From contig NZ_ATHQ01000001.1 of the NCBI RefSeq assembly GCF_000523275.1, forward strand, positions 195,001 to 259,000: a DNA stretch of 64,000 nucleotides, in the 5' to 3' direction. How positions within the stretch are numbered: position 1 is the stretch's first letter; every line of letters starts with the position of its first letter. Below the pieces are notes generated by a model. The model was not told the origin of the DNA, searched no databases, and was given only the letters and a program-made list of their open reading frames with translations. The position numbers and the translations under genes were made by a program. Shown in pieces: positions 40,003-49,061 of the stretch. Source of the DNA: Lebetimonas sp. JH292. GTDB taxonomy: Bacteria > Campylobacterota > Campylobacteria > Campylobacterales > Nautiliaceae.

Positions 40003-41333
40003 TTAAACTCCTGAGGAATTTTTAATACTTCTCCTATTCTTATTAAAGAAGATTTTAAATTGTTAATTTTTTTAATTTTATTAAAACTTACTCCGTATTT
40101 TCTAGCAATTTTTCTTAAAGAATCGCCTTTTTTAACCTTATAACTGACAAACACGGAATTTAATGGAATTACAAGTCTCTGACCTATATGCAAAAATTTT
40201 CCTATTTTATTAAAATCCCTGATAAGTCTTATTTTAGTATCAAATCTTTTTGCTATTTTATTTAATGTATCCCCTTTTTTTATTTTATATACAAAAAAAT
40301 GTTTTTTGGGATTAAAATGCAGCTTAAAATATGCGAGCTTTTCATAAGGAATATAAATATAATATTTATAAGGAGGTGTAAAAATATAATTCAGATGATA
40401 ATTATGTTCCCTTAAATTTTTTAAAGAAACGTGTAAAAGTCTGCTTACATATATAAGGCTTGTTCCGGGAGGCACTTCAACCTTTTCCCACGAAGCCGTT
40501 ACCCCGCTGTTTAAAAGATAAGAATTCGAATATTTAATAAATTCATCACTGTTAAATAAAAAAGACATTGCCAGGATTTTTAAAATATATTTTCTTGTTT
40601 CTTTAGGGAGATACTGCCTTTTTAAACCTCTTTGATACTTTAACACTTCGCCAAGACTTAAAGGCTCTTTTTTTAATTTCAAATAAAGTTTATGAAGAGG
40701 GGTATAAGCATACCTGCCGTGTCTTTGATAATTTTTAATTATTTTTCTGTATTTTTTAATTGTTTTATCTCTTTTACATTTTTTCCCCAGTTTTTTACAC
40801 AATTTATCCACTTTTGCCCTTACCACGGCCTCTACAATTCTGGCTTCTCCAGCATTATAAGCCATAATGGCAAGATACCATTTGCCAAAAAATTTGTGCA
40901 AATTTTTCAAATATTCAATTGCCGCTTTTGTGGATTTTACGGCATCTTTTCTTTCATCCACATATTCGTTTATTTTGAGTCCGAATCTTCTCGCTGTAAC
41001 GGGCATAAACTGCCAAAGTCCTATGGCCCTTTTATTTGATTTTGCGTCTATATTCAAGTAACTTTCTGCAAATGCTACAGAAATAAGCTCTTTTGGAATT
41101 TTGGAGGATGTTATCTGATTCCTTATAAGAGGCAGATAATCATATCCGTTTTCCAAAAGATTTAAAAAGTAGTTTTTTTTCCTTTTTGAATAAATTTTAT
41201 ATAAATAATTTAATTTTTTATTGTTTATAAAACTGTTTTCAATATCCAGACTGTTTAATATTTGAATATTTTTATTAGTATATAAATCTCCATATAAAAA
41301 AACGGCTATTATAATAATTAAAAATTTTTTCAT
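39999..41333 (-). CDS. mltD: Lytic transglycosylase MltD with LysM repeats
   Basis: 444 residues. N-terminal signal (FLIIIIAVFLYGDLY), SLT domain with catalytic Glu in ELISVAFAESYLNIDAKS (~87-104) and AIGLWQFMP (~108), YNAGEARI (~160), and two clear C-terminal LysM motifs, YKIKKGDTLNKIAKRFD (~340) and YKVKKGDSLRKIARKYG (~395). Cleaves glycan strands. Coupled to tatD by a 4-bp overlap. Confidence 0.93.
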   Translation of the reverse strand: MKKFLIIIIAVFLYGDLYTNKNIQILNSLDIENSFINNKKLNYLYKIYSKRKKNYFLNLLENGYDYLPLIRNQITSSKIPKELISVAFAESYLNIDAKSNKRAIGLWQFMPVTARRFGLKINEYVDERKDAVKSTKAAIEYLKNLHKFFGKWYLAIMAYNAGEARIVEAVVRAKVDKLCKKLGKKCKRDKTIKKYRKIIKNYQRHGRYAYTPLHKLYLKLKKEPLSLGEVLKYQRGLKRQYLPKETRKYILKILAMSFLFNSDEFIKYSNSYLLNSGVTASWEKVEVPPGTSLIYVSRLLHVSLKNLREHNYHLNYIFTPPYKYYIYIPYEKLAYFKLHFNPKKHFFVYKIKKGDTLNKIAKRFDTKIRLIRDFNKIGKFLHIGQRLVIPLNSVFVSYKVKKGDSLRKIARKYGVSFNKIKKINNLKSSLIRIGEVLKIPQEFK

Positions 41334-42079
41334 AACTTAAAAAGCCTTTTAGCGTTATTGGTTGTAATTTTTTCAACCTCTTCAGGACTGAGATTCCAAA
41401 GTTCACTGATTTTATCCCTTACATAAACAGTATACATAGGTTCGTTTCTTTTACCTCTAAACGGATGAGGTGTGAGATATGGGGCATCTGTTTCTATAAC
41501 CACTTTTTCTTTTGGAATTTTTGGAAACACATTTACAAGTTTTTTAGCATTTTTAAATGTGATAACTCCGCCTATTCCGTAATAAAATCTATCAGAAAAT
41601 CTTAAAAGCTGCTCAGCCGCGTTAAAACAGTGAAAAACCCCTTTTATATCAGGGTTGTTTTCAATAATCTCTTGGGTATCACCTGTTGCATCTCTTACAT
41701 GAACAATTATAGGTTTGTCATATTCCTTTGCAATATCAATTTGTGCCTGAAACATTTCTCTTTGTTTTAGACGCTGCTGTTCATCTTTTACCCAATAATA
41801 ATCAAGTCCTATTTCCCCCACCGCAACACATTTTGGATGATTTATATGTTTAAACAGCAGTTTTTCTTCATATTTATCTATATCAACAGGATGTACCCCG
41901 ACGGCAAAATATATTTCATCATATTTTTCAGAAAGTTTTATTGCCTTTGGTAAATCTTTAGGATCTGCCGCCGGAATTATAAATTTTTTAACCCCGTTTT
42001 TTTCTGCTCTTTTTATTACTTCATCAATATCATTTATAAATTTTTCATTATCCAAATGTGTATGTGTATCTATTATCAT
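41330..42079 (-). CDS. tatD: TatD-family metal-dependent DNase/hydrolase
   Basis: 249-residue TIM-barrel hydrolase. Metal ligands in IDTHTHLDNEKF (~3-14), GEIGLDYYW (~90), IIVHVRDATGD (~125), VFHCFNA (~150), VIETDAPYLTPHPFRGKRNE (~195-214). First gene of the minus block down to mrdA. Confidence 0.95.
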   Translation of the reverse strand: MIIDTHTHLDNEKFINDIDEVIKRAEKNGVKKFIIPAADPKDLPKAIKLSEKYDEIYFAVGVHPVDIDKYEEKLLFKHINHPKCVAVGEIGLDYYWVKDEQQRLKQREMFQAQIDIAKEYDKPIIVHVRDATGDTQEIIENNPDIKGVFHCFNAAEQLLRFSDRFYYGIGGVITFKNAKKLVNVFPKIPKEKVVIETDAPYLTPHPFRGKRNEPMYTVYVRDKISELWNLSPEEVEKITTNNAKRLFKL

Positions 42080-42174
42080 ACTGCTTCCTTTTGTAACATT
42101 ATCTTATAAAAAAGTATATATAGTTGTAAAGAATAGTAACTTTTAACTATAATTGTACAAAAAAAGGAGATTAA
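42080..42174. promoter_or_regulatory. Divergent tatD/maeB promoter region
   Basis: 95 bp. TATAATTGTAC (~42149) precedes AAAAAAAGGAG and the maeB ATG; on the minus strand a TATAAGATAATG-like box lies ~20 bp before tatD, with AAAAGGAAG as its Shine-Dalgarno. Confidence 0.5.
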
Positions 42175-43491
42175 ATGGCAAATAGACCAACTTTTACAAG
42201 AGAGGAAGCCTTAGAATACCACGCAAAACCGGTCCCTGGTAAAATTGCAATAGAAGTTACAAAACCTGTTAAAGATTCAAAAGACCTTTCAATCGCATAT
42301 ACCCCGGGAGTTGCAATTCCTTGTCTTGAAATAGATAAAGATGAAAACCTGGCATACGAATATACCAATAAAGCAAACCTTGTAGCGGTAATTTCTGATT
42401 CCACTGCGGTTTTAGGACTTGGAACATTAAAACCGGTTGCGGGCAAACCTGTAATGGAAGGGAAATCAGTATTATTTAAAAAATTTGCTTTTGTTGACGC
42501 ATTCGATATAGAACTTCAGGTTCACGACATTGACGAAATTGTAAATGTTAGCTGGGCAATGGCGCCGACATTCGGAGGAATAAATCTTGAAGACATTAAA
42601 GCGCCGAAATGTTTTGATATAGAAAAAAAACTTCAGGAAAAATGCGATATTCCAATCTTTCACGATGACCAACACGGAACAGCAATCATTTCAGGTGCGG
42701 CTATAATTAACGGAGCAAAACTTACAGGCAAAAAATTAGAAGAGCTCAGAGTAGTAATTATAGGTGCAGGTGCCGCCGGACTTGCCGCTGCTGAAATGTA
42801 TACAGCTCTCGGAATTAAAAATATAGTTCTTGTTGATTCAAGAGGGGCAATTACCACAAGAAGAAACGATTTAAATAAATATAAAGAGCCTTGGGCGGTT
42901 GACGAAGATATAGTTACACTTGCAGACGCTCTTAAAGGTGCGGATGTAGTGGTTGGAAACTCTGCTGCAAACTGTATTTCTCAGGACATGGTAAAAACCC
43001 TAAATCCAAACGCTATGCTTTTTGTAATGGCGAATCCAGACCCTGAAATCAAACCTGAACTTGCACTGGAAGTAAGAGACGATTTAATCATAGGAACAGG
43101 AAGAAGCGATTATCCAAACCAGATAAACAATGTTTTGGGATTCCCTTACATATTCAGGGGTGCGCTTGACACACACGCAAAAGCGGTAAATATGGAAATG
43201 AAAATTGCAGCTTGTCATGCATTGGCCAATCTAGCTCAAAAACCGGTTCCTCAATATGTAAAAGATGCATATAACGGAGCTGATTTGAAATTTGGCAAAA
43301 GTTATATCCTGCCTAAACCGTTTGACAGAAGGGTATTTGTTGACGAATCTGTAGCAGTTGCAAGAGCGGCACTCGAAACCGGCGTTGCAAGAATAAAAGT
43401 TGAGAATATAGACAAATGGGTAGAAGGATATAAAAACCACCTAATTAATATGCTAAAAGAAAAAGAAGGAATCGATTACTACGCTGAATAA
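42175..43491 (+). CDS. maeB: Malic enzyme (decarboxylating malate dehydrogenase)
   Basis: 438-residue short-type malic enzyme interconverting malate and pyruvate plus CO2. TPGVAIPCLEI (~43), SDSTAVLGLGTLKPVAGKPV (~73-92), KFAFVDAFDIE (~103), HDDQHGTAII (~162), Rossmann GAGAAGLAAAEMYTALG (~198). It lacks the phosphotransacetylase-like extension of E. coli MaeB. In an rTCA organism it could work anaplerotically. Cofactor choice is not predicted. Confidence 0.94.
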   Translation: MANRPTFTREEALEYHAKPVPGKIAIEVTKPVKDSKDLSIAYTPGVAIPCLEIDKDENLAYEYTNKANLVAVISDSTAVLGLGTLKPVAGKPVMEGKSVLFKKFAFVDAFDIELQVHDIDEIVNVSWAMAPTFGGINLEDIKAPKCFDIEKKLQEKCDIPIFHDDQHGTAIISGAAIINGAKLTGKKLEELRVVIIGAGAAGLAAAEMYTALGIKNIVLVDSRGAITTRRNDLNKYKEPWAVDEDIVTLADALKGADVVVGNSAANCISQDMVKTLNPNAMLFVMANPDPEIKPELALEVRDDLIIGTGRSDYPNQINNVLGFPYIFRGALDTHAKAVNMEMKIAACHALANLAQKPVPQYVKDAYNGADLKFGKSYILPKPFDRRVFVDESVAVARAALETGVARIKVENIDKWVEGYKNHLINMLKEKEGIDYYAE

Positions 43492-43550
43492 TTTTCCCTC
43501 CTTCTTTTAAAACCTATAAAGATAAATTAAAAATAACTTCAAAGAAAAAA

Positions 43551-43685
43551 ATAACAGCTCAATGCTTCATTTTGCTACAGCACCACTCAAATTTTGCTAA
43601 AAATTGCAAACAGCTACGCAGCCCTGACGGGTTGAATGCAATTTTTTTAACGCAAAATTTTCGTTAAATTACACAACGCTGTCAT
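43551..43685. repeat. ~135-bp palindrome-rich element, copy 1
   Basis: Ends ATAACAGC (43551-43558) and GCTGTCAT (43678-43685) form a near-perfect 8-bp terminal inverted repeat. Inside, AAAATTGCA (~43602) and TGCAATTTTT (~43637) can pair around GCTACGCAGCCCTGACGGG. It is the inverse of 48426-48557 at roughly 88% identity by eye, and similarity extends a few bases outward through AAGAAAAA / TTTTTCGTT. No protein is encoded. Confidence 0.8.
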
Positions 43686-43748
43686 TTTTTTCTTTTTCGT
43701 TAAATAATTTAATCTTCTTTTGATATAATTTAGCAAAAAGGTTTTTTT

Positions 43749-44264
43749 ATGCTAAAAGTTGGAATTGTTACAATGAGCGACAGGGCAAGTGCTGGAATAT
43801 ATGAAGACAAAAGCGGAAAAGAAATAGAAAAATTTTTAAATGAAAATATACAAAATAAATTTGAAATTATTTACAGACTGATTCCCGACGAGTTTAATGA
43901 AATTGTTAACACTTTAAAAGAATTAATTTCACTTAAATGCTCTTTAATTTTAACAACAGGAGGCACGGGGCCCGCACCAAGAGACGTAACACCAGAAGCA
44001 ACAAAAGAAGTAATAGAAAAAGAACTACCGGGATTTGGAGAACTTATGAGAATGCATTCATTAAAATATGTACCGACTTCAATTTTGGCCAGGGGAACTG
44101 CGGGGGTTGTCAAAAACACATTTATTTTAAATCTTCCGGGAAGTCCAAAAGCGATAAAAGAAAATTTAGAAGCGGTATGGGCGGCAATTCCGTATGCCGT
44201 TGATTTAATCGGAGGTGATTATATTGAAAGTAAAAGTGCTTTCAGACCCAAAAAAAAATCATAA
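43749..44264 (+). CDS. mogA: Molybdopterin adenylyltransferase
   Basis: 171-residue MogA/MoaB-type protein activating molybdopterin for Mo insertion. MSDRASAGIYEDKSG (~8-22), LILTTGGTGPAPRDVTPEAT (~67-86), VKNTFILNLPGSPKAIKEN (~121-139). A TTGATATAATTT box and AAAAAGG precede the ATG. Convergent with a small coiled-coil gene, overlapping by 6 bp. Confidence 0.93.
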   Translation: MLKVGIVTMSDRASAGIYEDKSGKEIEKFLNENIQNKFEIIYRLIPDEFNEIVNTLKELISLKCSLILTTGGTGPAPRDVTPEATKEVIEKELPGFGELMRMHSLKYVPTSILARGTAGVVKNTFILNLPGSPKAIKENLEAVWAAIPYAVDLIGGDYIESKSAFRPKKKS

Positions 44265-44591
44265 AAGTGCTTCAATTTTATTTTCAAGGTCTTTAATCTT
44301 TTTCTTAAGCTGCTCGTTTTCTATTCTGTATTGAGAATTTCTGTTTTTTACAGCTTTTAAATCACTTTTTAACTTATTAATTTCATCTTCAAGCAAAGAC
44401 AGATTTCCAAGGGCCCTTTGAAGCTGAATCTGATATTTTTTTATCAGTAATTCCGCTTCTGAAAGATTTTCTTCCAATAATTTTTCGTTTTCATTAGTTT
44501 TTTCCCACAAATGTTTATAATAAAACATTTTAAATATTAAAAATAAAATAACTAAAATTGTAATTGATAAAAAAATCCAGTTAAATATCAA
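44259..44591 (-). CDS. Small membrane-anchored coiled-coil protein
   Basis: 110 residues: N-terminal TM segment (IFLSITILVILFLIFKMFYY), then a continuous charged coiled coil (ENLSEAELLIKKYQIQLQRA to KKIKDLENKIEALL). Its start overlaps the rpiB end by 11 bp, so they are cotranscribed. FtsB/FtsL-like in size and layout but with no family motif. Function unknown. Confidence 0.7.
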   Translation of the reverse strand: MIFNWIFLSITILVILFLIFKMFYYKHLWEKTNENEKLLEENLSEAELLIKKYQIQLQRALGNLSLLEDEINKLKSDLKAVKNRNSQYRIENEQLKKKIKDLENKIEALL

Positions 44592-45009
44592 TTTTTTTTA
44601 CCCTTCTTTCGTGTCTTCCGCCTTCAAATTCATGGGTCAGCCAAGCTTCGAGAATAGATTCCACTACACCCAAACCTACAATCCTGGCACCGAAACATAG
44701 AATATTGGCATCATTATGGCGTCTTGCCATTTCAGCCGTATAATAATCATGACAAAGAGCGGCTCTAATACCTTTATGTTTATTTGCAGCCAGACTCATT
44801 CCAATTCCGCTGCCACAGATAAGTATCCCTTTTGTTCCGGGATTAGCCAAAACCGCTTCGGCTACTTTATGCGCATAATCAGGATAATCCACGCTTTCGC
44901 TGCTAAAACACCCCAAATCCTCTACATCTATTCCTTTTTTTTGCAGATACTCTATTACAAAAGGTTTTATCTCAAATCCCGCATGATCTGTTCCGATAAA
45001 ATACTTCAT
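44581..45009 (-). CDS. rpiB: Ribose-5-phosphate isomerase B
   Basis: 142 residues from ATG at 45009 (MKYFIGTDHAGFEIKPF), preceded by AAAAAGGAAG; an upstream extension to 45123 runs into the divergent pdxJ gene and is not used. DHAG (~9-12), catalytic Cys in GILICGSGIGMSLAANK (~61-77), CHDYYTAEMARRHNDANIL (~86-104). Works in the pentose phosphate pathway. Confidence 0.95.
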   Translation of the reverse strand: MKYFIGTDHAGFEIKPFVIEYLQKKGIDVEDLGCFSSESVDYPDYAHKVAEAVLANPGTKGILICGSGIGMSLAANKHKGIRAALCHDYYTAEMARRHNDANILCFGARIVGLGVVESILEAWLTHEFEGGRHERRVKKIDI

Positions 45010-45050
45010 ATACTTCCTTTTTGATAAAATTATAACAAAAAAGGAATAAA
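45010..45050. promoter_or_regulatory. Compact divergent promoter (rpiB/pdxJ)
   Basis: 41 bp reading CCTTTTTGATAAAATTATAA then CAAAAAAGG: two facing Shine-Dalgarno sites and two overlapping -10 boxes (TTGATAAAATT and, on minus, TTATAATTTT) in an imperfect palindrome. Confidence 0.65.
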
Positions 45051-45827
45051 ATGAAACTCGGAGTAAATATAGATCATATTGCAACATTGAGGGAAGCAAG
45101 AAAAATAAACGAACCGGACCCACTAATGGCTCTTGAAATTTTAAAAGAGGCGGGGGCCGACCAGGTTACAACCCATTTAAGGGAAGACAGACGCCATATC
45201 AACGATTTTGACGCTAAAAGAATAATTGAAAGCAGTTTTTTACCGGTAAATATGGAATGCAGCATTAATGAAGAAATTATAGATATAATATGCTCTTTAA
45301 AACCCCACAGAGCCACAATAGTGCCTGAAAAAAGGGAAGAGGTTACAACGGAAGGAGGACTTGATCTGTTTAAAAATGAAAAAAGAATATTAAATGCTGT
45401 CGATAAATTACACGAAAATGAAATAGAAGTTTCATTTTTTATAGACCCGGATTTTGAACAGATTAAAAAAGCAAAAAATTTAAATGCCCAAATGATAGAA
45501 TTTCACACGGGAAGATATGCAAATTTACATTTGGCGCTTTTTAGCAACTTCAATCATACACCTAATAAAGTTTTTGAACAAATGGATAGAATTACACTAA
45601 AAAAAGAATTAGACCTTGAGCTTGATTTAATAAAAGACGCTTCAAAATTAGCAAAAGATCTGGATTTGGAAGTTGCCGCAGGGCACGGACTTAATTATCA
45701 GAATGTAAAAGAAATTGCAAACATTCCCGAAATAACAGAATTAAACATAGGTCACAGTATTATTGCCAATTCCATTTTTATGGGACTAAAAGAAGCCATT
45801 ATTAAAATGAAAGAAATTATTTCATAA
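45051..45827 (+). CDS. pdxJ: Pyridoxine 5'-phosphate synthase
   Basis: 258-residue TIM barrel making PNP from deoxyxylulose 5-phosphate and 3-amino-2-oxopropyl phosphate. KLGVNIDHIATLREARK (~2-18), THLREDRRHI (~40), NMECSINEEI (~66), VPEKREEVTTEGG (~86), HTGRYAN (~145), AAGHGLNYQNV (~205), LNIGHSIIANSIF (~225). pdxA is not visible here. Confidence 0.96.
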   Translation: MKLGVNIDHIATLREARKINEPDPLMALEILKEAGADQVTTHLREDRRHINDFDAKRIIESSFLPVNMECSINEEIIDIICSLKPHRATIVPEKREEVTTEGGLDLFKNEKRILNAVDKLHENEIEVSFFIDPDFEQIKKAKNLNAQMIEFHTGRYANLHLALFSNFNHTPNKVFEQMDRITLKKELDLELDLIKDASKLAKDLDLEVAAGHGLNYQNVKEIANIPEITELNIGHSIIANSIFMGLKEAIIKMKEIIS

Positions 45828-47561
45828 AAACTCTTTTTCATACCATCTGCTGAAAAGATATAAACTCCATAAATGCTGTTTATATCTCTTATGACCTGTT
45901 TTTATAATTTCTTTTAAATATTCTTCGTTAAAAATTTTACTTTTTCTATTTATATCAACTATTCTTTTTAATTCGTTTTCTTCTTTTAACCACTCCAAAA
46001 AAGGAAAAGCAAACCCCTTTTTTCTTCTGTTAACAATTTTTCCCGGCAGATATTTTTGGGCTATTTCTTTTACAATCCATTTTTCACTTCCTCTTACATT
46101 TTCTTCTAAAGAAAACACAAAATTCACCAAGTCCCTGTCTAAAAAAGGGCTTCTTGCCTCTATAGTATTACTCATAAACATTTTATCAAGTTTATTGAGT
46201 AATACTTCTCCAATCCATACTTTCAAATCAAAATAGGTAAAATCAAAACTGCCCCAACCTTTCAAAAATCTTTTATAATCCACCTCTTTTGCTTTTATTT
46301 TTAAAACCTTGTTTATCTGTCTTTGAAAAAATGTTTCATTTATTCCTCTAAAAACATCAACACCAGCAAAAAACCTTCTAAATACTTCCCACTCTTTTAT
46401 ATCTTCATAATGCCTCTCAAGATATTTTTTAAGCCATTTTTTATTGGGCAGATATGCGTTTAAAAAACCTTCATATTCTTTATATCTTCTGTATCCCAAA
46501 AACAGCTCGTCACTCCCCTCACCGCTTAAAACAACTTTTAGCGGGATATGTTTTGCAAGAAACCTTGCGGCAAAAAAACTACTGTCAGCAATCGGCTCGT
46601 CCATATAAAAAAGAGTTTTTTCAAAATTTTCAAAAAAATTATTTTTAGTAAAATTCACTTCAAAATGCTCTGAATTAATATGCTTTGCCGCAATTTTTGC
46701 ATATTTTCTTTCATCATAATTATCATATCCATCATAACCGACGGAAAAAGTTTTAAGCTTTTGGAATTTAGAAGTAATTGCCCCGATAAGACTGCTGTCC
46801 ACCCCTCCGCTGAGAAGCGAACCAATTTCAACATCCCCCTGAAGCCTTTTTTTTATGCTTTTAATAAGCAATTTTTCAACTTCTGTACAAACATTTTCCT
46901 TTTTCCATTTTCCATCGTGGCCGCTTTTCAAGCAGCCAGATGAGCAAGGCTCATTTTCCACTCTTTCAAAGTCGTGCCATATTTTTATTTTTCCTTCATA
47001 ATTACAACCCGCCGGAAGTTTATAAATTTCCTGATATATTGTATTGGGAGCGATGGAAGAATTGTATGCAAGATACTCAGCCAATGCATTAAAATTTAAT
47101 TTCTTCCCTGTAAAAGGCAATATTGCTTTAATTTCACTTGCAAAAATACCTGTTTTTGTAAAATAAAGAGGCTTTTTACCAAATTCGTCTCTAAATAAAA
47201 AAAGCTTTTTGTCATAAACTGCAATTGCAAACATACCCTCAATTTTTTTCACAAAATCCACTCCAAATTTTTCCCAAAGCTTTGCAATTACTTCTATTTC
47301 AGTTTTTACATTTAAATTATATTTTTTTATTAAATTTTTATAATTATAAATTTCGCCGTTAAATACAAAAATCCTGTTTTCTACTTTTAAAGGCTGCATA
47401 TTGATATTTACATTTTCAATTGCCAGACGGTTAAATCCGAAAACACCTCTTCTGAATTCAACAATATTTTGAAAATCCCTGCCTCTGTGAATCATCAAAT
47501 CAAGGGCTTTTTTTACTTTTTTTAAATCATAACTGCTTATTATCCCAAATATTGCACACAA
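45822..47561 (-). CDS. asnB: Asparagine synthase (glutamine-hydrolysing)
   Basis: 579 residues from a TTG at 47561, chosen because the next codon is the conserved N-terminal nucleophile Cys (M-CAIFGIIS) and AAAGGA lies upstream. Ntn glutaminase domain (VFNGEIYNYKNL, ~70; RDEFGKKPLYF, ~130) and synthetase PP-loop SLLSGGVDSSLIGAI (~255). C-terminal YLPGKIVNRRKKGFAFPF. An unusual insert with two cysteines (NEPCSSGCLKSGHD) lies at ~205. Length is normal. Confidence 0.92.
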   Translation of the reverse strand: MCAIFGIISSYDLKKVKKALDLMIHRGRDFQNIVEFRRGVFGFNRLAIENVNINMQPLKVENRIFVFNGEIYNYKNLIKKYNLNVKTEIEVIAKLWEKFGVDFVKKIEGMFAIAVYDKKLFLFRDEFGKKPLYFTKTGIFASEIKAILPFTGKKLNFNALAEYLAYNSSIAPNTIYQEIYKLPAGCNYEGKIKIWHDFERVENEPCSSGCLKSGHDGKWKKENVCTEVEKLLIKSIKKRLQGDVEIGSLLSGGVDSSLIGAITSKFQKLKTFSVGYDGYDNYDERKYAKIAAKHINSEHFEVNFTKNNFFENFEKTLFYMDEPIADSSFFAARFLAKHIPLKVVLSGEGSDELFLGYRRYKEYEGFLNAYLPNKKWLKKYLERHYEDIKEWEVFRRFFAGVDVFRGINETFFQRQINKVLKIKAKEVDYKRFLKGWGSFDFTYFDLKVWIGEVLLNKLDKMFMSNTIEARSPFLDRDLVNFVFSLEENVRGSEKWIVKEIAQKYLPGKIVNRRKKGFAFPFLEWLKEENELKRIVDINRKSKIFNEEYLKEIIKTGHKRYKQHLWSLYLFSRWYEKEFL

Positions 47562-47602
47562 AACATTCCTTTTTTGATAGAATTCTAACAAAAAGGAAAG
47601 AA
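47562..47602. promoter_or_regulatory. Compact divergent promoter (asnB / membrane protein)
   Basis: 41 bp with CCTTTTTTGATAGAATTCTA followed by ACAAAAAGG. The centre TAGAATTCTA is a perfect palindrome flanked by the two Shine-Dalgarno sites. Same plan as the rpiB/pdxJ gap. Confidence 0.6.
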
Positions 47603-48397
47603 ATGAAAGAAGTTTTCAAATATACCTTTATAACATTTGCGCAGTGGCAAAAATTATTATTGGTTATTTTGATTATATCAATTTTTACGCTCATTGAAGC
47701 ATATCCCGTAATCAGTATTATCGGATTTATTTTAGAAAAAATGATATATTTAAGCATAGGCGGTTTTTTAATTTATCTTGTAAACAACACAAAAAATACA
47801 GACGAATATTTTCATAATTTAAAAATTCAGCCGATAAGCAGTTTTTTATTCCATTTTATCCCTACCGCAATCGGAATTTTAACAGGTAATTTTATCATTA
47901 TTTCTTTTTGGGCTTTTTTATTTGTAATAATTTTACAATTCAGCGGGAGCATGTATCTAATGGCAGATCCGCATTCATTTTTAATAAATCTTGAAAACGC
48001 TTCTTTCATTGCTCAGATTATGCTTGGAATTTATTTAATTTATTTACTTTTTTTCAGTTATATTTTTCTCGGTAAAATAGGGGAAGCATTAAATAAAAGT
48101 GATTTTAAAGGCTCTTTTATTTCCATAATAAGTTCTTTAGTAGATTTTAGATTTTGGATAAGAACATTCAATTTCAGATATTTTATAATTTATCTTATCT
48201 GGTCTGTAAGTATTTTAATAATTTATTCAATTCTTTCATTTGCTTATTTATTTTATATTTTTCCTACAATTGCATTAAATCCAAATATAAGTTTATTAGT
48301 AATTCCTGTTTTTGTAGGAATCACCACATTTATTAGCTATTTTACGTTTTTCTGTGCCCATTTCAGTTTTGTTACTACAAAGATTAATTGGCATTAA
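47603..48397 (+). CDS. Polytopic membrane protein, family unknown
   Basis: 264 residues from ATG 47603 (AAAGGAAAG upstream; a longer frame from 47552 runs into asnB). About six TM segments: LLLVILIISIFTLIEAYPVI, SIIGFILEKMIYLSIGGFL, FIIISFWAFLFVIILQFSG, IMLGIYLIYLLFFSYIF, YFIIYLIWSVSILIIYSILS, and a final hydrophobic pair. No family motif recognised. The 135-bp element copy 2 begins 29 bp downstream. Confidence 0.75.
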   Translation: MKEVFKYTFITFAQWQKLLLVILIISIFTLIEAYPVISIIGFILEKMIYLSIGGFLIYLVNNTKNTDEYFHNLKIQPISSFLFHFIPTAIGILTGNFIIISFWAFLFVIILQFSGSMYLMADPHSFLINLENASFIAQIMLGIYLIYLLFFSYIFLGKIGEALNKSDFKGSFISIISSLVDFRFWIRTFNFRYFIIYLIWSVSILIIYSILSFAYLFYIFPTIALNPNISLLVIPVFVGITTFISYFTFFCAHFSFVTTKINWH

Positions 48398-48425
48398 CTA
48401 AAAAAATATAACGAAAAAGAAAAAA

Positions 48426-48557
48426 ATGACAGCGTTGCGGAATTTAGCAAAAATTTTGCGTTAAAAAAATTGCATTCAACCCGTAAGGGCGCTTGCGTTT
48501 GCAATTTTTAGCAAAATTTAAGTGGTGCTTTAGCAAAATGAAGCACTGAGCTGTCAT
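48426..48557. repeat. ~135-bp palindrome-rich element, copy 2 (inverted)
   Basis: Ends ATGACAGC (48426-48433) and GCTGTCAT (48550-48557) are a perfect 8-bp terminal inverted repeat. Interior matches the reverse complement of 43551-43685 with scattered changes and a 4-base gap near CGCTTGCG (~48490). It lies between convergent genes. The two copies bound a 4.7-kb block from mogA to the membrane protein gene. Confidence 0.8.
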
Positions 48558-48572
48558 ATTTTTATCTTTAGA

Positions 48573-49061
48573 TTAATTATTAAATTTTTTTTTATAAAAA
48601 ATCAGGTAAACAAATGTTACCGCAGGCACGATACTTAAGCCAAAAAGAAAACTTAACGCATCAAATCTGTTTGATTTGCTTAAGTATAAAAAACCGGCCA
48701 CCAAAAAAACATATCCTAAAATTCTGATAATATTCATTCCGCCTTTGAAATTCAATAAAACCGCTTCATACCATTTTAATCTGTTTTTTTTATATTTTTT
48801 AACTTCAATCTCTTCTTCATCGTCCATATTATGCGGGTCTTCATATTTTTTTAAAATATCCTCTCCTACATTGCCGTTTTGAAGATTATGCTTAACCATT
48901 CCGGCATAACCGAGAAAACTTCCTAAAATTATAAGCGAAGTCGAAAAAAAAGCTATTTGTGTATTATACAGCCACAATAGATTATTTTCCAAAAAACAAA
49001 AAACAATTATTCCTATATCAACGGCAATTAAAATTTTAAAAACATTAAAAAATTCTTTCAT
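48573..49061 (-). CDS. Membrane protein, family unknown
   Basis: 162 residues with four TM segments in two pairs: N-terminal ILIAVDIGIIVFCFLENNLL and FFSTSLIILGSFLGYAGMV, then an acidic loop (KYEDPHNMDDEEEIEVKKYK, ~88-107), then IIRILGYVFLVAGFLYL and a C-terminal segment. Overlaps the radical SAM gene by 4 bp. No family motif recognised. Confidence 0.7.
   Translation of the reverse strand: MKEFFNVFKILIAVDIGIIVFCFLENNLLWLYNTQIAFFSTSLIILGSFLGYAGMVKHNLQNGNVGEDILKKYEDPHNMDDEEEIEVKKYKKNRLKWYEAVLLNFKGGMNIIRILGYVFLVAGFLYLSKSNRFDALSFLFGLSIVPAVTFVYLIFYKKKFNN

Noticed and set aside
44581-45123. 180-residue version of RpiB
   Set aside because: The extra 38 residues overlap the divergent promoter and pdxJ; ATG 45009 has its own Shine-Dalgarno and the family N-terminus.
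43541-48570. Inverted repeats as ends of a composite transposon
   Set aside because: The enclosed genes are housekeeping (mogA, rpiB, pdxJ, asnB), with no transposase; the copies are better seen as independent intergenic elements.
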